Positions 44,987 through 56,419 of a DNA stretch of 60,000 nt are shown one piece after another. The position numbers and the translations under genes are program-made. A model generated the notes under the pieces. That model had not been told where the DNA came from, searched no databases, and worked only from the letters and a program-made list of their open reading frames with translations. Where the stretch lies: assembly GCF_963678635.1 (NCBI RefSeq), contig NC_087066.1, forward strand, positions 54,268,312-54,328,311. The letters are read 5' to 3'. Every line of letters begins with the position of its first letter. The first letter of the stretch is position 1. Origin of the DNA: Symsagittifera roscoffensis. Its lineage: Eukaryota; Xenacoelomorpha; Acoela; Convolutidae.

Positions 44987-46331
44987 TTTTGTTCGAATGT
45001 ATCCAACTGTTTGTGTATGTGGGGTGATTACAAGATTGTATTTTTTGTTATCTAATTCACAATTGTGTAAAACGATTGTTTATTTTATTCCTAAATTTTT
45101 GAATGACATAAGGTTTAGGATGAGGGATGCAAGAAGTTTTTAGTGATTTTTATTTTCCTAGACTGTTAGTCCTTACGATTTTTTGGTTAGTTTAACCTGG
45201 GTCTTTTTGTTCAGGGTTGGAGAGAAAAGTATATCGATTCCGGAGAATGATTTTTTACTTTCTCGTGGCTAGTCTAAGGTGTTAACTTACTTAATCTTAC
45301 TTAGGGGTAGTGATTGTGTTCAAGGGTTGGAGAATAGTAAATCGATCCACAAGGTTCAGGTATAATTAGAACGCAAGTAGTTCGTTAGATACTATTTTAA
45401 ACTTACTAAGTCAAGATCGATCCTGGGTCTGTTAAGAGGAGGGTTCAAGTGAAGGATGAATAACCGAAGTTCTTCACTGTTTAACTTAATTTGAATGGTT
45501 AGTTTTATTTGAAAATTTCTATTAGTCCTGGGTCTTTTGGAAAGGTTGGATAGTGAATCGACGTTTGAGGTCCTTAGACACTTGCTAAGTGGGTGGGGGA
45601 GAACAAAATTGTTCTTTTTGATCCAAGGATAGGCCTTGATGATCAGATTTTAAATTTAGTGAGATAGAAAATTTATAAAGATCCAAGGAGAAGCCTTGAT
45701 GATCTGATTTTTAAAATTAAGTGAATCTAAAATTAAAATGGTTGAAATTTATTTAATAAAAAGAGTTAGTTTTTTAATGATGTTAGTGAGTTTATGATTG
45801 CTGTTATGTTTAGGTGATGAAACTGGAACAACAGGATGATTTATATATACTAACTATTTATTGTCATGCTACTAATTTTTATTTTTATTTTCAATAAATA
45901 TTTTACAAATATGTTTTGAATAATACTGCAGAAATTAGGAAAACGATCTCAGATCTTTTTATCAATCGTTATTGTACATTAAAAATTTTGTTTAGCGCCT
46001 GAAATGATCATGAAGATTTACTTCAAAATTTTATGTTTGTAAATGAAAATCTTAATTCATTGCTAATAAGATTCTAAATATAAAAGTTTGTGTTGGCTTT
46101 TGCCTTACAACCATGAAACTAATTGGTAAGTTTCTATGTAGTCGTATATCGTCTCTTGTCCGAGGTCTTTTTCCAATACCAGGTAGTTCTAGTATTGTGC
46201 GGAATATCGGCTCTGATCTATTGAGTCGTAGAGACATTTCAATTAAGTTATTATCGTGTAACATTTTGAAAATGTTTTGTCTAATTTCTAATCTATTTTT
46301 GGTTAGTTCTAAGCTATTAAGGTCTTATTCG
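44987..46331 (-). other. 5' leader of the retrotransposon
   Basis: About 1.3 kb of unduplicated leader between the primer site and the duplication. No ORF of note. It holds degenerate repeats: a (g)gttgga block with agtatatcgat/agtaaatcgat/tgaatcgac near 45215, 45325 and 45545, and a close pair gatccaaggataggccttga (45620) / gatccaaggagaagccttga (45678). These could be packaging or promoter-type elements; that is a guess. Confidence 0.5.
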
Positions 46332-46349
46332 AGACTTATTGTTGCACCA
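46332..46349 (-). other. candidate primer-binding site
   Basis: Two bases inside the 5' LTR the element strand reads TGGTGCAACAATAAG. TGG is the complement of a tRNA CCA end at the correct position. I cannot match the rest to a specific tRNA with confidence. Confidence 0.5.
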
Positions 46350-46351
46350 GA

Positions 46352-46760
46352 TGAGTTAAGTTGTATGGTCTAACTCATAGAGTAATTTTGGATAGGGTAC
46401 ACCGTCTGCTCGTCACGCTATCTTATTTTCGGCCGGATAGATTCGTGCAACTTTTTGGTCTAATACCGATCCTAATCTTACTCTTATATCTACTAGTCTC
46501 AGGGTGTTTAACTAGTCCCTGTTAGGCTCAATAGATCTAGAGTATACTGGCTTATTGCGGCAGCTGAAGTTCTCTTGGAGAGGCAACTAATTTCTAAGTT
46601 AAATTCAAATCTCTCTGGTGCTGAAATTACAAGTAATTTCAGCACTTACAAATAAGTGGGTTGTTAGTTGGATAGATTATGATTGGTTAATATTAAATAT
46701 TGTACAGTGGTAAAATATCTAATTTATCCAATAATAAAATGTAGTTTAGATCAGGTTCCA
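46352..46760 (-). repeat. 5' LTR (409 bp)
   Basis: The same length and ends as 24687-25095. It lies next to the primer site and so is the 5' LTR in element orientation. The GCAC duplication follows at 46761-46764. Confidence 0.95.
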
Positions 46761-47045
46761 GCACTGATATTTTGCTATAATTGGATCAACACTTCTCTGG
46801 CAATTCGAACTATTTCATTTGAAAGATGGTTTTCCCCCTGTTAACTAAAATAAAATACCGCGATGGTCCTCGTCCCCTAACCCCCAGTCCCCCAGAGGTG
46901 GTAGCTATAAGTCACGATAACAACAAAGACTCCAATTGAGCTTGTAACGACGACCCTGATTATTTCAAAGTGGGCTATTTACAAATTATGAGGATTGGGA
47001 CAATTATACACAGGCCGCGGTGCTCGACTTATATTTCAATCGTCC

Positions 47046-47200
47046 CGACCAAAATTCGGTTAATTTCCGCTTTTTCGACCAAAAGTCCGTTTATTTCGAC
47101 TTTATCGACCAAAATTCGGTTGATTTCACCTTTCTCTAACAAAACTCGGTTAATTTTGACTTTCTCGACTGAAATTTGTTATGTTTGAATTTTCTCGACC
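47046..47200. repeat. 30-bp minisatellite, five units
   Basis: Five successive 30-base units starting cgaccaaaattcggttaatt (47046, 47076, 47106, 47136, 47166), with the last two more diverged, then a partial cgacc at 47196. It lies in intron 2 about 55 bases before the acceptor of exon 3. Confidence 0.85.
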
Positions 47201-47256
47201 CGAAACAACAATACAATGACTAGCAAAATAATTTGATCTGTCGGACGGATTGTTAG

Positions 47257-47396
47257 GTCCTGGACTCGAAGACGACGAAGAGTTCGAGTGGGTGTAAACC
47301 GATGATGACTCACGTGAGTGCGAGTGAGAAGCAGTTCGTCACCATGCTCTGGTACGCACCCGAAAACACATTCGAGCAGCCATGTGTTCAATTCAG
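47257..47396 (+). CDS. Reeler-domain protein, exon 3
   Basis: Acceptor cggattgttag, donor TTCAG/gtactt. The phase-0 start matches exon 2 across the 22.7-kb intron. The translation is VLDSKTTKSSSGCKPMMTHV, then SASEKQFVTMLWYAPENTFE, then QPCVQF and two bases. The pattern C...THVSxSEKxxVTxxWxAPxN...VxFR is the C-terminal half of the Reeler domain, where the VTH, W-x-AP and FR positions are conserved. The polypyrimidine tract is weak. Confidence 0.9.
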
Positions 47397-50300
47397 GTAC
47401 TTTGTAGTCTTTTCACAAGGAGAAGTACAGTTTAAAAAAATGTTGGGACCTCTCTAATCCCCCCCCCCCCCAATGCAAGGGGTGGAAAAATTTGTTAGTA
47501 GGTACAAAATATGAAAGTGTCTCGTTAAATTTGTTCTTCATAGGGGGTCGATAGTATTTGCTATGTACCAGACAGAGTATAGTAGATTATTATTCTGTGA
47601 ACAATCAATCCCCTAAATAGACCAAGTGAAAATTTACTCACAAGATATTAAAAGATCTTTTGTTAATCATCATTTTTGAAGTACAATTTTTTTGAGTTAC
47701 TGTTTCGATTGCAGCTTCACAGTAATTTTTAGCCCCACCAAGGCTGATGAAACAAATATACACATTTGATAGTTATTAGTAGGGCCAAATTTTTTAAGTT
47801 GAAATCCAAACTTGGATTCGAAATTTGATCAATTGCTGATATCAGGTTTTTCATACATTTTTCTCTTTTTGCCCAATATTTTGACTAGCTTTGAGGCTTT
47901 TTTCCTTTTAGAGCAAATAGTTCATTTTCGTTTTAATTTTCGGTTTTCCGCTGAACGTGTCAAATCTGAATTATTTTGATTTAACAATAATATTTTTAGC
48001 ACCTTGTCTGCAATCATCAAATTGGAGAACTTTTTTAAAATTTTGCAAATTACTGTCAATTTTTAGAAGTAGAATTATAAATTTTGAGTATTTTAGATCT
48101 TGGAAAGCTTGATTCATTCTTTCAATTGCTTGACTCGACGCATTGGCATCGATATTTGGTTTTCTAGCCTGAAAAAATCCGAATCAAACAGTTTCCCCTC
48201 CCCTCCCACTGCAAGCAAACTTATTTTTCTTTGTAGCCTCTTTTGTAAAATAAAATCCCACCAAGTTACCAGGAAAACTTATTGGTTTTTTTTATCTGGA
48301 TGGGAGCTGTGAAGGTAAGAGCTAGCGAAGGGAGGTGAGGTCAAAGGTTAATGACCCAAATGATAAAATCACCCCAACTGAATTAAATCAGATAGCGAGC
48401 ACCCTTCTCTATATGTGAAAACCCGCCCCTACAAATTAAAAACTACCAAGAAAACAAACAAGACTGCTCGTATGGAGCTGTGTCTGCTTTACAAATAGAG
48501 ATGAAATTTTTGAGCTATATTCTGAAAATCATCCCCCCACAAGCTAAATAAAGTACAAAGTGATAAACTTCAATCCTTGTAGCGCGTGCCAGACATCAAA
48601 CCGACTGGACTTTAAGCCGAATCGTAAAATTAGGGCCGGAATTTTTCTCAAAAGGTCTTGAAATATAATTAATTTGAAGACTGGTTTGAAGAATTTCTCA
48701 ATTTCATGATCTTTTCTCTACCAGTTTTGGCTTTTATAAAATAAAAGCTTCCTTTTTGATGCCCAGGAAAGTTAAGAAAATAAAAGCTTGCTGAAGGTAT
48801 TTTTATGTTTATATTTTATTTATTTCAAAGTCCGGCTGATGTAAATCTCCGATACCATTCTTAAGAGTCGCATTGTTGTAAAAAACGCTGTTTACGGACT
48901 AAACTAGTCTAAATTTTTGAAAAATACCATTTTACAGATGGAAAAAATGTTTTGAGGTGCTTATCAAGTTGAAATTTTGGACTGAATTCCCTTCGATTTT
49001 AAATCCCGTCGGCTTGTTGTCCTAGACCCCGTAGTAACTTAGCAATTATGACAAGAACAAAAAGCCTGCTTCAACCGTTTTGGAACGATTTATCAGTATG
49101 ATTAAGTCTCCGCTAACGCGGTAATAGCGCAAAATATATCGCACGTTACTTTTCCCAAATTGGCCCAATTAGCAGGCTTAAATCTCCGCTTACACGTTAA
49201 AAGCGCGAATTATATCGCGCGTTAAATGTCCCAAATTGGTCAAAACGGCCAAAATGGCAATCTTTAAACCCCCATAACTTTGCAAAGAAATGATCACAAG
49301 TGAAATACATTTTTAAATTTTTATTCAGGGCAGCAATAACTTTCGAGTGGTAAAAAAAATTCGGTCAAAAATGCTAGCTAGTAAGTCAAAATTTATTTAA
49401 AGAAAAAACCCCCCGACTATAAACGTTCCGTTAATTTTTCCGAAAATAATTTGCGGTGTGGCAATGAGTTGTTTACGTTACCTGGCAGGATAATACAAGG
49501 AAGAAAGCCGGGATGGGACGATGCGCTTGATTTGAAGTTTGAAATTTTCAATCTCCCCAAATTGTGTATATCAACCAGTAAACAGTCGTTCACGCATCTA
49601 AGCTACTAGGGGAAAAAGTAGAGGACTTTATTGGAGTGCTTAGGGATTTCAAAAAAACTTAAGAACTGTTTCTTTTGCTTTACATAAATCTATGAGTCTA
49701 TGGAAATTGGTTGATTGTCGTGAGATGACTTTCGGTACCTCGTTCAGTCTGCCCGGGTTGACATCCATAGACCAAAAAAACTAATTACATAGTTCCATAA
49801 ACTAAGTCTATGAAAAAAAACTAATCATACCGATTTCTTACAAATTGCTAAAATGGTGTCATCAAAATTTCAACGAACTTTTTGTTGTTTTGGCTTGTAT
49901 TTCGGGGAAACGTACTATGTAAAAAAAATTTGCCAAAGCAATTACTAATCATATGATTTTCATATGTGGAAATTGTATGACTACCAATTTTTCAATTTTT
50001 TGATGGCGACATCAAAAATATTTTCCAAGTGATTTTTAAGATTGCCCCAAAATGTTTTTTTTTTCGGTTTTTTTTTGTTTTTTTTTATACCGTTAATTGA
50101 ATTTTGTACTCAAACAAACACTATCCAAAAAGAAAATTTTGAATAACGTAGTCTTAAATACAAAGAAATAGGATTTTTTATGTTTCCTGGTTAATTTTTT
50201 TTTTCAAATACGCTAGAAACTTCAATTTTTTTTTGAAAGGCATGTTTATCTATGCCTTGATCCTTGTCTGATAAATTAAAATTCAAATTTTGAAATTAAT

Positions 50301-50864
50301 CATCTCTGAAAATGTTTGCAAAAATTAAAAAACTTGATGCTTTCAGCATATCATTTGTGTAAGAAAACTTCAGGTCGTTTCCAATGCATAATAAATGCGA
50401 GACAATCAAACCTTTGGTGATTCGAGTTTTGAGTAAACCATGGTTTTTGTTACTTGTCACGTAGCGTTAATTTTGTCTGCGTATCAAAAATTGGTAGTTT
50501 TAAAGGCGCTGGATACTCAGTCGCATTCGCAAGGGAAACTTTGAAAACCTTTTTTCCTCAAACTCCAATACCATGTTTTCTTTTGACGTTTGATTTGTAG
50601 CTCTCATTATCTGATGAAATATAGTTTATTAACTGTTTCCAAAAAAATACAAAGTTTCAGCCTTTATCAGACTTGATTATCTAAGCACAGAAGATTGGCT
50701 GCACCTTTTTGCACCTTATAAAATAACAGGAACAAATTAGGAATAGTTTTTTTTTCAATTTAGCTGTTTTTTCTATTTTATGCGCTGCTTGCTCAGTAAA
50801 CAATAACTTGCTTCAGCTTGAAATAATTTTTTTTAAGAAAAAATTTTCGTTTTTTTGTATTTAG
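47397..50864. other. intron 3 of the Reeler gene
   Basis: 3.5 kb with a C-tract (47461-47472), the enlarged family-X copy (48459-49450) and a segment (50140-50460) that recurs in intron 4 at about 54310-54640. No extra exon was supported; the short frame before a donor-like site at 48316 does not fit the phase. Confidence 0.55.
48459..49450. repeat. dispersed repeat family X, enlarged and diverged copy
   Basis: Starts caagactgctcgtatggagc and follows the family order, but it is about 1 kb long. Some 430 bases (about 48590-49020) are inserted, and the central module (tctccgct.acgc.gtaatagcgc) is present twice. Confidence 0.65.
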
Positions 50865-50938
50865 AGCAACAGTGGTGAAGACTAAAACTCAGTTTTACAT
50901 GGACGAAGGAAATCTAACCAAGAAGATCTGCAAAAAGA
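50865..50938 (+). CDS. Reeler-domain protein, exon 4
   Basis: Acceptor tttttttgtatttag, donor AAAAAGA/gtgagt (strong). One base completes the arginine of exon 3, giving FR/ATVVKTKTQFY: the FRATVV strand that closes the Reeler domain. The exon continues MDEGNLTKKICKK and ends in phase 1. The cysteine probably pairs with an earlier one. Confidence 0.85.
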
Positions 50939-53900
50939 GTGAGTCACCTTTTCGTCTTTACATAAGGGCGTTCAAACTAACAAAGCCTTCCCAGTGGTTC
51001 TCAATGGCTATCAAATATTTTGAATCAGTCAACTCAAAAATTGTTCATTTGAGCACGTTTTTGAAAGAACGCTTAGGCGAACTCCAAATTTTTACAATTC
51101 ATCAGTTTGACTTAAAAAAAAAACATTTTTTTTAAGAAGTTGAAAGCCGCTAAATTATAATGTCACGAATTTAAGGCTTTTCTACGTTTTTTTTAACATA
51201 TAAAATGACTTTAAGTCCGGGGTGGCTCTGATAGTTATGGGTCAGATAGTTAGAAATATCTGATATGGCTGGTTAGAAATATTTTATAGGGGTAGTTTTA
51301 TCAATAAAATAATTGAATATAAATACTAGTTTTAAAATGGTTCCAAAAAATCAAACTCCAAAAAATTGTACAGATTGGTACTTAAAATTTATCAAACTTT
51401 TTTCAATCAACCTAAACTTGAGGTTTTCCAAGATGACTATCTAAGAAGTTTATTGTATATTTTGTTCATTGCAGAGAATTGGGATCCAATACAATTTGGC
51501 AAGTAGCGCTCAAAAACTTTAATGAGTTTTGCATTAGTAGAAATAGAGTAGTTTTTGTTTCGCCCATTCATCATGCTTATAACAAACTGCTCAAAAATGA
51601 GCAGTTTTTTGAACAATTTAATGCAAACAATTAAAAACTCCTTGTGCGAATAAGACGTAGAAACCTATTTTGCCATCACAAAAATGGGAAAAAATAAGAT
51701 TATCGTAATGATTGTGTGCAATTTTTCACAGATTTTGCACTAGAAGGAACTCAATAGTTACAAACAATTCAAAGCAGCTGCAGAATTTTAAACCATTTCC
51801 TATTGTGTGAAAAAAAAAGAAATAGAGTTTTATTGTTTCCTTTTTTCGTCGCCTTGAGAAACCAGCATAGTTTAAATAGTTTAAAGTATTATTTACAGCT
51901 TCATTTGAGCCTCGCTTTTTAAGTTTTTTATTTAACAGTTTATGACGGGACATATAAGAACTTTGCAAGCAGTTGATGTACTATTCAATTTACTGTACAT
52001 GCTATCGAAAATATATACTATACCATATATCCTTTACCATCCAAAAAATGTATCCTTTTTTATCAAAATTATATCCTATACAATCAAACATACTACTATA
52101 CTATCAAAAAATGAACGATATGCTATCAAATACACTATATTGTACCGGACGGTCAAGCACGGTCTATATCTACCGACTTTCGACCGAGGCAGCCCAAACA
52201 TACCAATTTCGGTCGAGATAATCGAAACCTAAAGTGAGCACCTCAACCCGGGAATCAACATTGAAATCTGCTTGGTATCAAAAACACCACGGCTGCTATG
52301 GTTTTGATTCCCAACTTTTGAAAAAGAAACGTATATTTTCTCTAGTCTGGATTATCAAACAAATAGCAATAATAATGTATTTTCGTTCAACAAAACATTT
52401 TCTAGATAGTCAATAATTGTGGCAAATTTAGACCATGTTATAGATTTGCAATCTAGTATTATCAAGTTATGTCGAAAAATTTTTAAAAAATCCATTTTGA
52501 TCCATTAAAATTGATTAAAATTCATTTTTATTTGCGAAGCGAAATCGTTTTTGTTTCTTTGTAGAGTCCATGAAAGTCAAGTTTTTGTAAATGGTAAAAT
52601 TTTCATCGTCCCATACTTACACGCTTTGTTTAATTCCAAAATAGAAAACGATTTTGAACAAGCGAAAGTAGTACATAAACAGAAATAAGCTATTATGATT
52701 ATAAACTATTATGATGGATTCAAATGGATTACTTTTCTTTCACAAAAATCGAAATCATGTTGAAATCGTACAATTTATGACAATCCTATATATTTGGTTG
52801 TTATCCATGAAACGTAATTGCGGCAGAGTGGTTTGCAAGGAGATCTAAGTACTTTGAGTTGTATCAAAAATTGCCGTAAGAAAGCTCCTCATATATGTTG
52901 ATTGATTAAGTTTAACGTAGGCATTCATTATTCATGTAAGTTTTTTCTTGAGGTGAACATTTCCTAAACATTACTTGTGATTATTTCCGTAAGTAATGTT
53001 TACCATTTGAAATTATTCAGAAATTTGTGCTCACTCTTTTTTCTCCGGAAAATTTCGACTTTTTGAACGAATTTTTAATCAAATTTAATTATTAAAAGTC
53101 AAACATTTTTGCTATTTTTGGGATTTTTTAAACGCACGAAAAATTATTATCAGGGCGTAGCGAGAAGCAATTCAATTCATAATTTTTATAATTAATTTAT
53201 GTTCATCCAATAATTATCCTATAATTATCAAAAACTTGTTTATTTTATTTTTTTTTAACGTAAATCTAGCAAAAGTTTATCATTAGTTCTCAAAAAAGCC
53301 CCCCGATTTTCAAACAGACCTTTTCCCGATAAATATAACAAAACTGCTCGTATCAGGGCGTAGACTGAATGTTCCGACTGCCCTTTAAGGTCTATAGAGC
53401 AGTAGTAACATGAAAAAATTAAATGTTATAAAAATAAAATGAAAAAAATATATACAAAATTTGAAATTTTTTGTGAAAATCATCCCTTACGCGGCATATA
53501 AAATACAAAGTGATAGATATAGCTCCTAGTAGCAAATCAATTATGGCGAATAAGCCTCTTTCTACAAATTTGGAACAATTTTTAAGACTGGCTAAGTCTC
53601 CGGTTACGCGTTAATAGCGCGAAATATCGCGCGTTATCGGAGTCCCAAATTGGCTAAAATGGCGATATTGAAACCCCCATAACTTCACAAAAAATGATCA
53701 CAGGGAAAATATCTTTTTAAATTTAAGCTTAGGTCAAGAATAAAATTTGAATGATATAAAATACTCCGCCAAAAATGTCGGATTAAAACGTCGAAATTTG
53801 TCTGAAGAAAAAAACTACCACGAGCAGAAATATTCAGTTATTTTGGTTACGAAAGCCCGAACAATAAAATTAGGAAAACGTGCACCACACAGTTTTATAG

Positions 53901-55923
53901 TATGGAAAAAGACTTATCGAACAATTTCATATTATTTAATTAATACTTATCATACAGTTTCATTGCATCGAAAATTTGTTTTTTTTTCTACAATTTCCTA
54001 CTATAGACAAATGGTATCATTCAATTGCATAGCATTAAAGTTGTTTATCCTACAGTTTCATAGTATGGCAAAATGCTGATCAGGTTTTTTCGATACTATT
54101 TCAAAGAAAAAAAAGAATTTGTGAAGCTTATAAATAATTCCAGACAGGTTTAAAAAAATGCTTATCGTACTATTGTCATATATTTTTTTGATTTATGAAA
54201 CTGAATGATAAGTATTTTTTTTCATTGTATGAAATTGTAATGTAAGCGTTTTTTGTCAAGCCGTGGTGCTCAATGTGTGTTTTTTAAAAAATAATAATCT
54301 TTGCCTTCTAGTTTTACGATTTTTGACGTAGTCCTGGATACGATAAAATTGGCTTTTATTTTCTTTTCACTTAAATTTTTTTTTCAAAAACGCTGAAAAT
54401 TCCTATTTCTTTTGTATGGGGTGTTAATGTATGCCTTGATCAATGTCTGATAATTTGAAAATTCACAAATTTGAAATAATCATCATCAAAAAATTTTGCC
54501 AAAAAAGAAAAGTTTGTTACTTTTGTTATATTAATTGTGAAAGACAGCCAAATTCAGGTCGTTTTCTACGCATTGTAAATGCAAGACCGTCCAACCTTTG
54601 GTGTTATGAGTAACCAAGGTCTTTGTCACTTGTGTTCGGTTGCAAACACAACCGAAAATTTTTCAGAAACTAAATTCAGAAAGAAAAAATCAAAATTTTT
54701 GGTTTATGGGAAAACACCTATCATACAATTTTCATATATGGAAAAATGCTTATCATAGAGTTTTCATACAATTTTCTGTACGTATGGAATTGTATGAAAT
54801 TGTATGACAAGAAGTTTCTCATATATGAAAATTGTACGATAAGAAGTTTTGGTCAACCCGGGTCATTTGAAATAAATATTGATGTACTGTTTCCAAAAAT
54901 GACATACTCCACCTGTATTCTCTGTGATCAAGTTATTGTGTTTTGAAAAAAAAGCTTTTTTACGGCTTTCAAACTTTATTAATATCAGCTCTGAAAAAAA
55001 GCTAGAAACTCTTGAAGGCCAAAATTTTATTCGACTTTCTTAAGAAACTATAAATTTCCCTGGCCTTGATGTAAAACTTACAAAATTGTATGAAAACGCT
55101 TTCAATTGTATCACAAAATTGACCATAAATTCTTAGCTTCAAACAGAAACTCAAGATTAGCTCAGCTATCATTTTCAAAACGATTGATTGGTTTTTATCA
55201 ATATGTAGTCTACCTTTTAAACATGGCAAGACAATTCTCTCGTGGTCTGAAGAGCTTGAGTGCTGAAGTTTAGTCTTTAGCATTCACCAAAACAACACTC
55301 TTTCTATACTTAAAAAGTAATAAAATACTGTTGGTTCGAATTCCTGCTGTTTAAATACAAAACCATTCTTTAGTTTGTCTCTATTACGGTGAATACTGAA
55401 TAGCAGTGCGTCCAAAACTCTTCCTCAACTATTAACTCTGTGAAAAGCCCCGTAAATTCACAGAACACAAGAAGCTCTTGCTAGAAAGCCAAATTTAAGA
55501 GTTACTCTCGGTGAATTACGGGGTTTTATTATGGCAGGCATTTAGTTTGAGCTCAATGTTCCCGTTGGGATTTGATGGGTCCATTTTATTTCCATTTGTG
55601 ACCGAATCTCCACCAAATTTGTGAACTCAGTTGTATTTTACAATTCAAATTCAAATTATACATATTTTTCTTTTATAAAAAAATTATATTTTCAGTAAAA
55701 GTTAACGCGACCACGATACTTCGCCCAAAATTAGTCTGATCACAAAATTTTCCGTTCGGCTCAAATATTAGTTCGATCACAGAATTAGAATTTTAATCAG
55801 AGTTATTTGTCAACTGCAATTTAATCGCAACCCTTATGTGTTAAATGGAGATGAATGTTGTGAGATTGCCGTTTAGAGTGGTTAGATTGGTAGTTAATGT
55901 CTGTTCATGTTTCGTCCTCTTAG
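50939..55923. other. intron 4 of the Reeler gene
   Basis: 5 kb with a low-complexity ctatc/ata-rich stretch (51990-52150), family X copy 4 (53339-53863), motifs of the 1647-2345 element family (53.9-54.85 kb) and the duplicate of the intron 3 segment (54310-54640). No exon supported. Confidence 0.5.
53339..53863. repeat. dispersed repeat family X, diverged copy 4
   Basis: Starts caaaactgctcgtatcaggg and ends gaaagcccgaaca. The order of blocks is the same as in copies 1-3, with more substitutions and small deletions. Confidence 0.7.
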
Positions 55924-55970
55924 CCTCGTCCCCTGCCGCGTCGGGTGGGCCCGATGACTCATTCCGACAG
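55924..55970 (+). CDS. Reeler-domain protein, exon 5 (linker)
   Basis: Acceptor ttcgtcctcttag. Two bases complete a threonine from exon 4, then SSPAASGGPDDSFRQ, a flexible linker. The exon may end at CAG/gtggat (55970, phase 0) or GAAG/gtgggt (55992, phase 1), or run on to a TAA at 55998-56000 (VDTLWGEGG). In FRRS1-like proteins a DOMON domain follows the Reeler domain, but no such exon was seen before the window ends. Confidence 0.65.
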
Positions 55971-56043
55971 GTGGATACATTATGGGGTGAAGGTGGGTAA
56001 TATCGATTCTGTATAACTTACTATATTACTACTATTTTTTTTG

Positions 56044-56143
56044 TTATACGGCCCAAAATTTGATGGTCAATATTAAATATACGGCCCAAAATCTGATGGT
56101 CAATATTGAATATACGGCCCAAATTTTTTGACCATCAATATTA
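56044..56143. repeat. 33-bp tandem repeat, three units
   Basis: Three units begin tatacggcccaaa. In the third the inner block is inverted: ttgatggtcaa in units 1-2 becomes ttgaccatcaa, so the array can fold into a hairpin. Confidence 0.75.
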
Positions 56144-56419
56144 AAGCTAAGAAAATTAAAGTAAACAAGATCTATTTTTCAAAGAAAAATAACAAAAACA
56201 TAACTTTTGAGCCGTTTAACAAAAAAATTGAATTTTTGATTAAAAGACTACTGATGTCTTAGTTGTTAAACTGCTTTCATGTTTTTATGCCCTTATCTTG
56301 CCCGATGAGTCATTTAACATGTTCAGACGTTAAAAATCCACTTGAAGGATGGCTTTGCATTATCTGAAATTTTTAAAAACCACCTGAAAGATATTGTTGT
56401 CCTGAGCACAAATTGAAAA

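Larger units (their letters stand above)
24687..46760 (-). mobile_element. Ty3/gypsy LTR retrotransposon with envelope-like gene, 22,074 bp
   Basis: The element has two 409-bp LTRs, TG...CA ends, a GCAC duplication on both sides and the coding order gag-PR-RT-RH-IN-env on the minus strand. The RT box (YLDDV), RNase H box (FTDHKP), DD35E integrase and GPY/F module with integrase after RNase H place it in Ty3/gypsy (Metaviridae). The env-like gene makes it errantivirus-like in layout. It inserted antisense in intron 2 of the Reeler gene. It is defective: most genes carry stops or frameshifts, and key residues are lost in protease, RT and the zinc knuckle. Its unusual size comes from a 2.7-kb tandem duplication, long leaders (1.7 kb at 5', 1.9 kb at 3') and extra ORFs between pol and env. 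The coding strand is A/C-rich and G-poor throughout. Confidence 0.95.

Noticed and set aside
46332-46349. Assigning the primer site to a named tRNA
   Set aside because: Only the CCA complement and position are convincing; the following bases do not clearly match a tRNA I can recall.
48258-48316. Possible cassette exon before gtaaga (ENLLVFFIWMGAVK)
   Set aside because: Phase 0 at both ends cannot sit between Reeler exons 3 and 4, which already join perfectly in phase 2.
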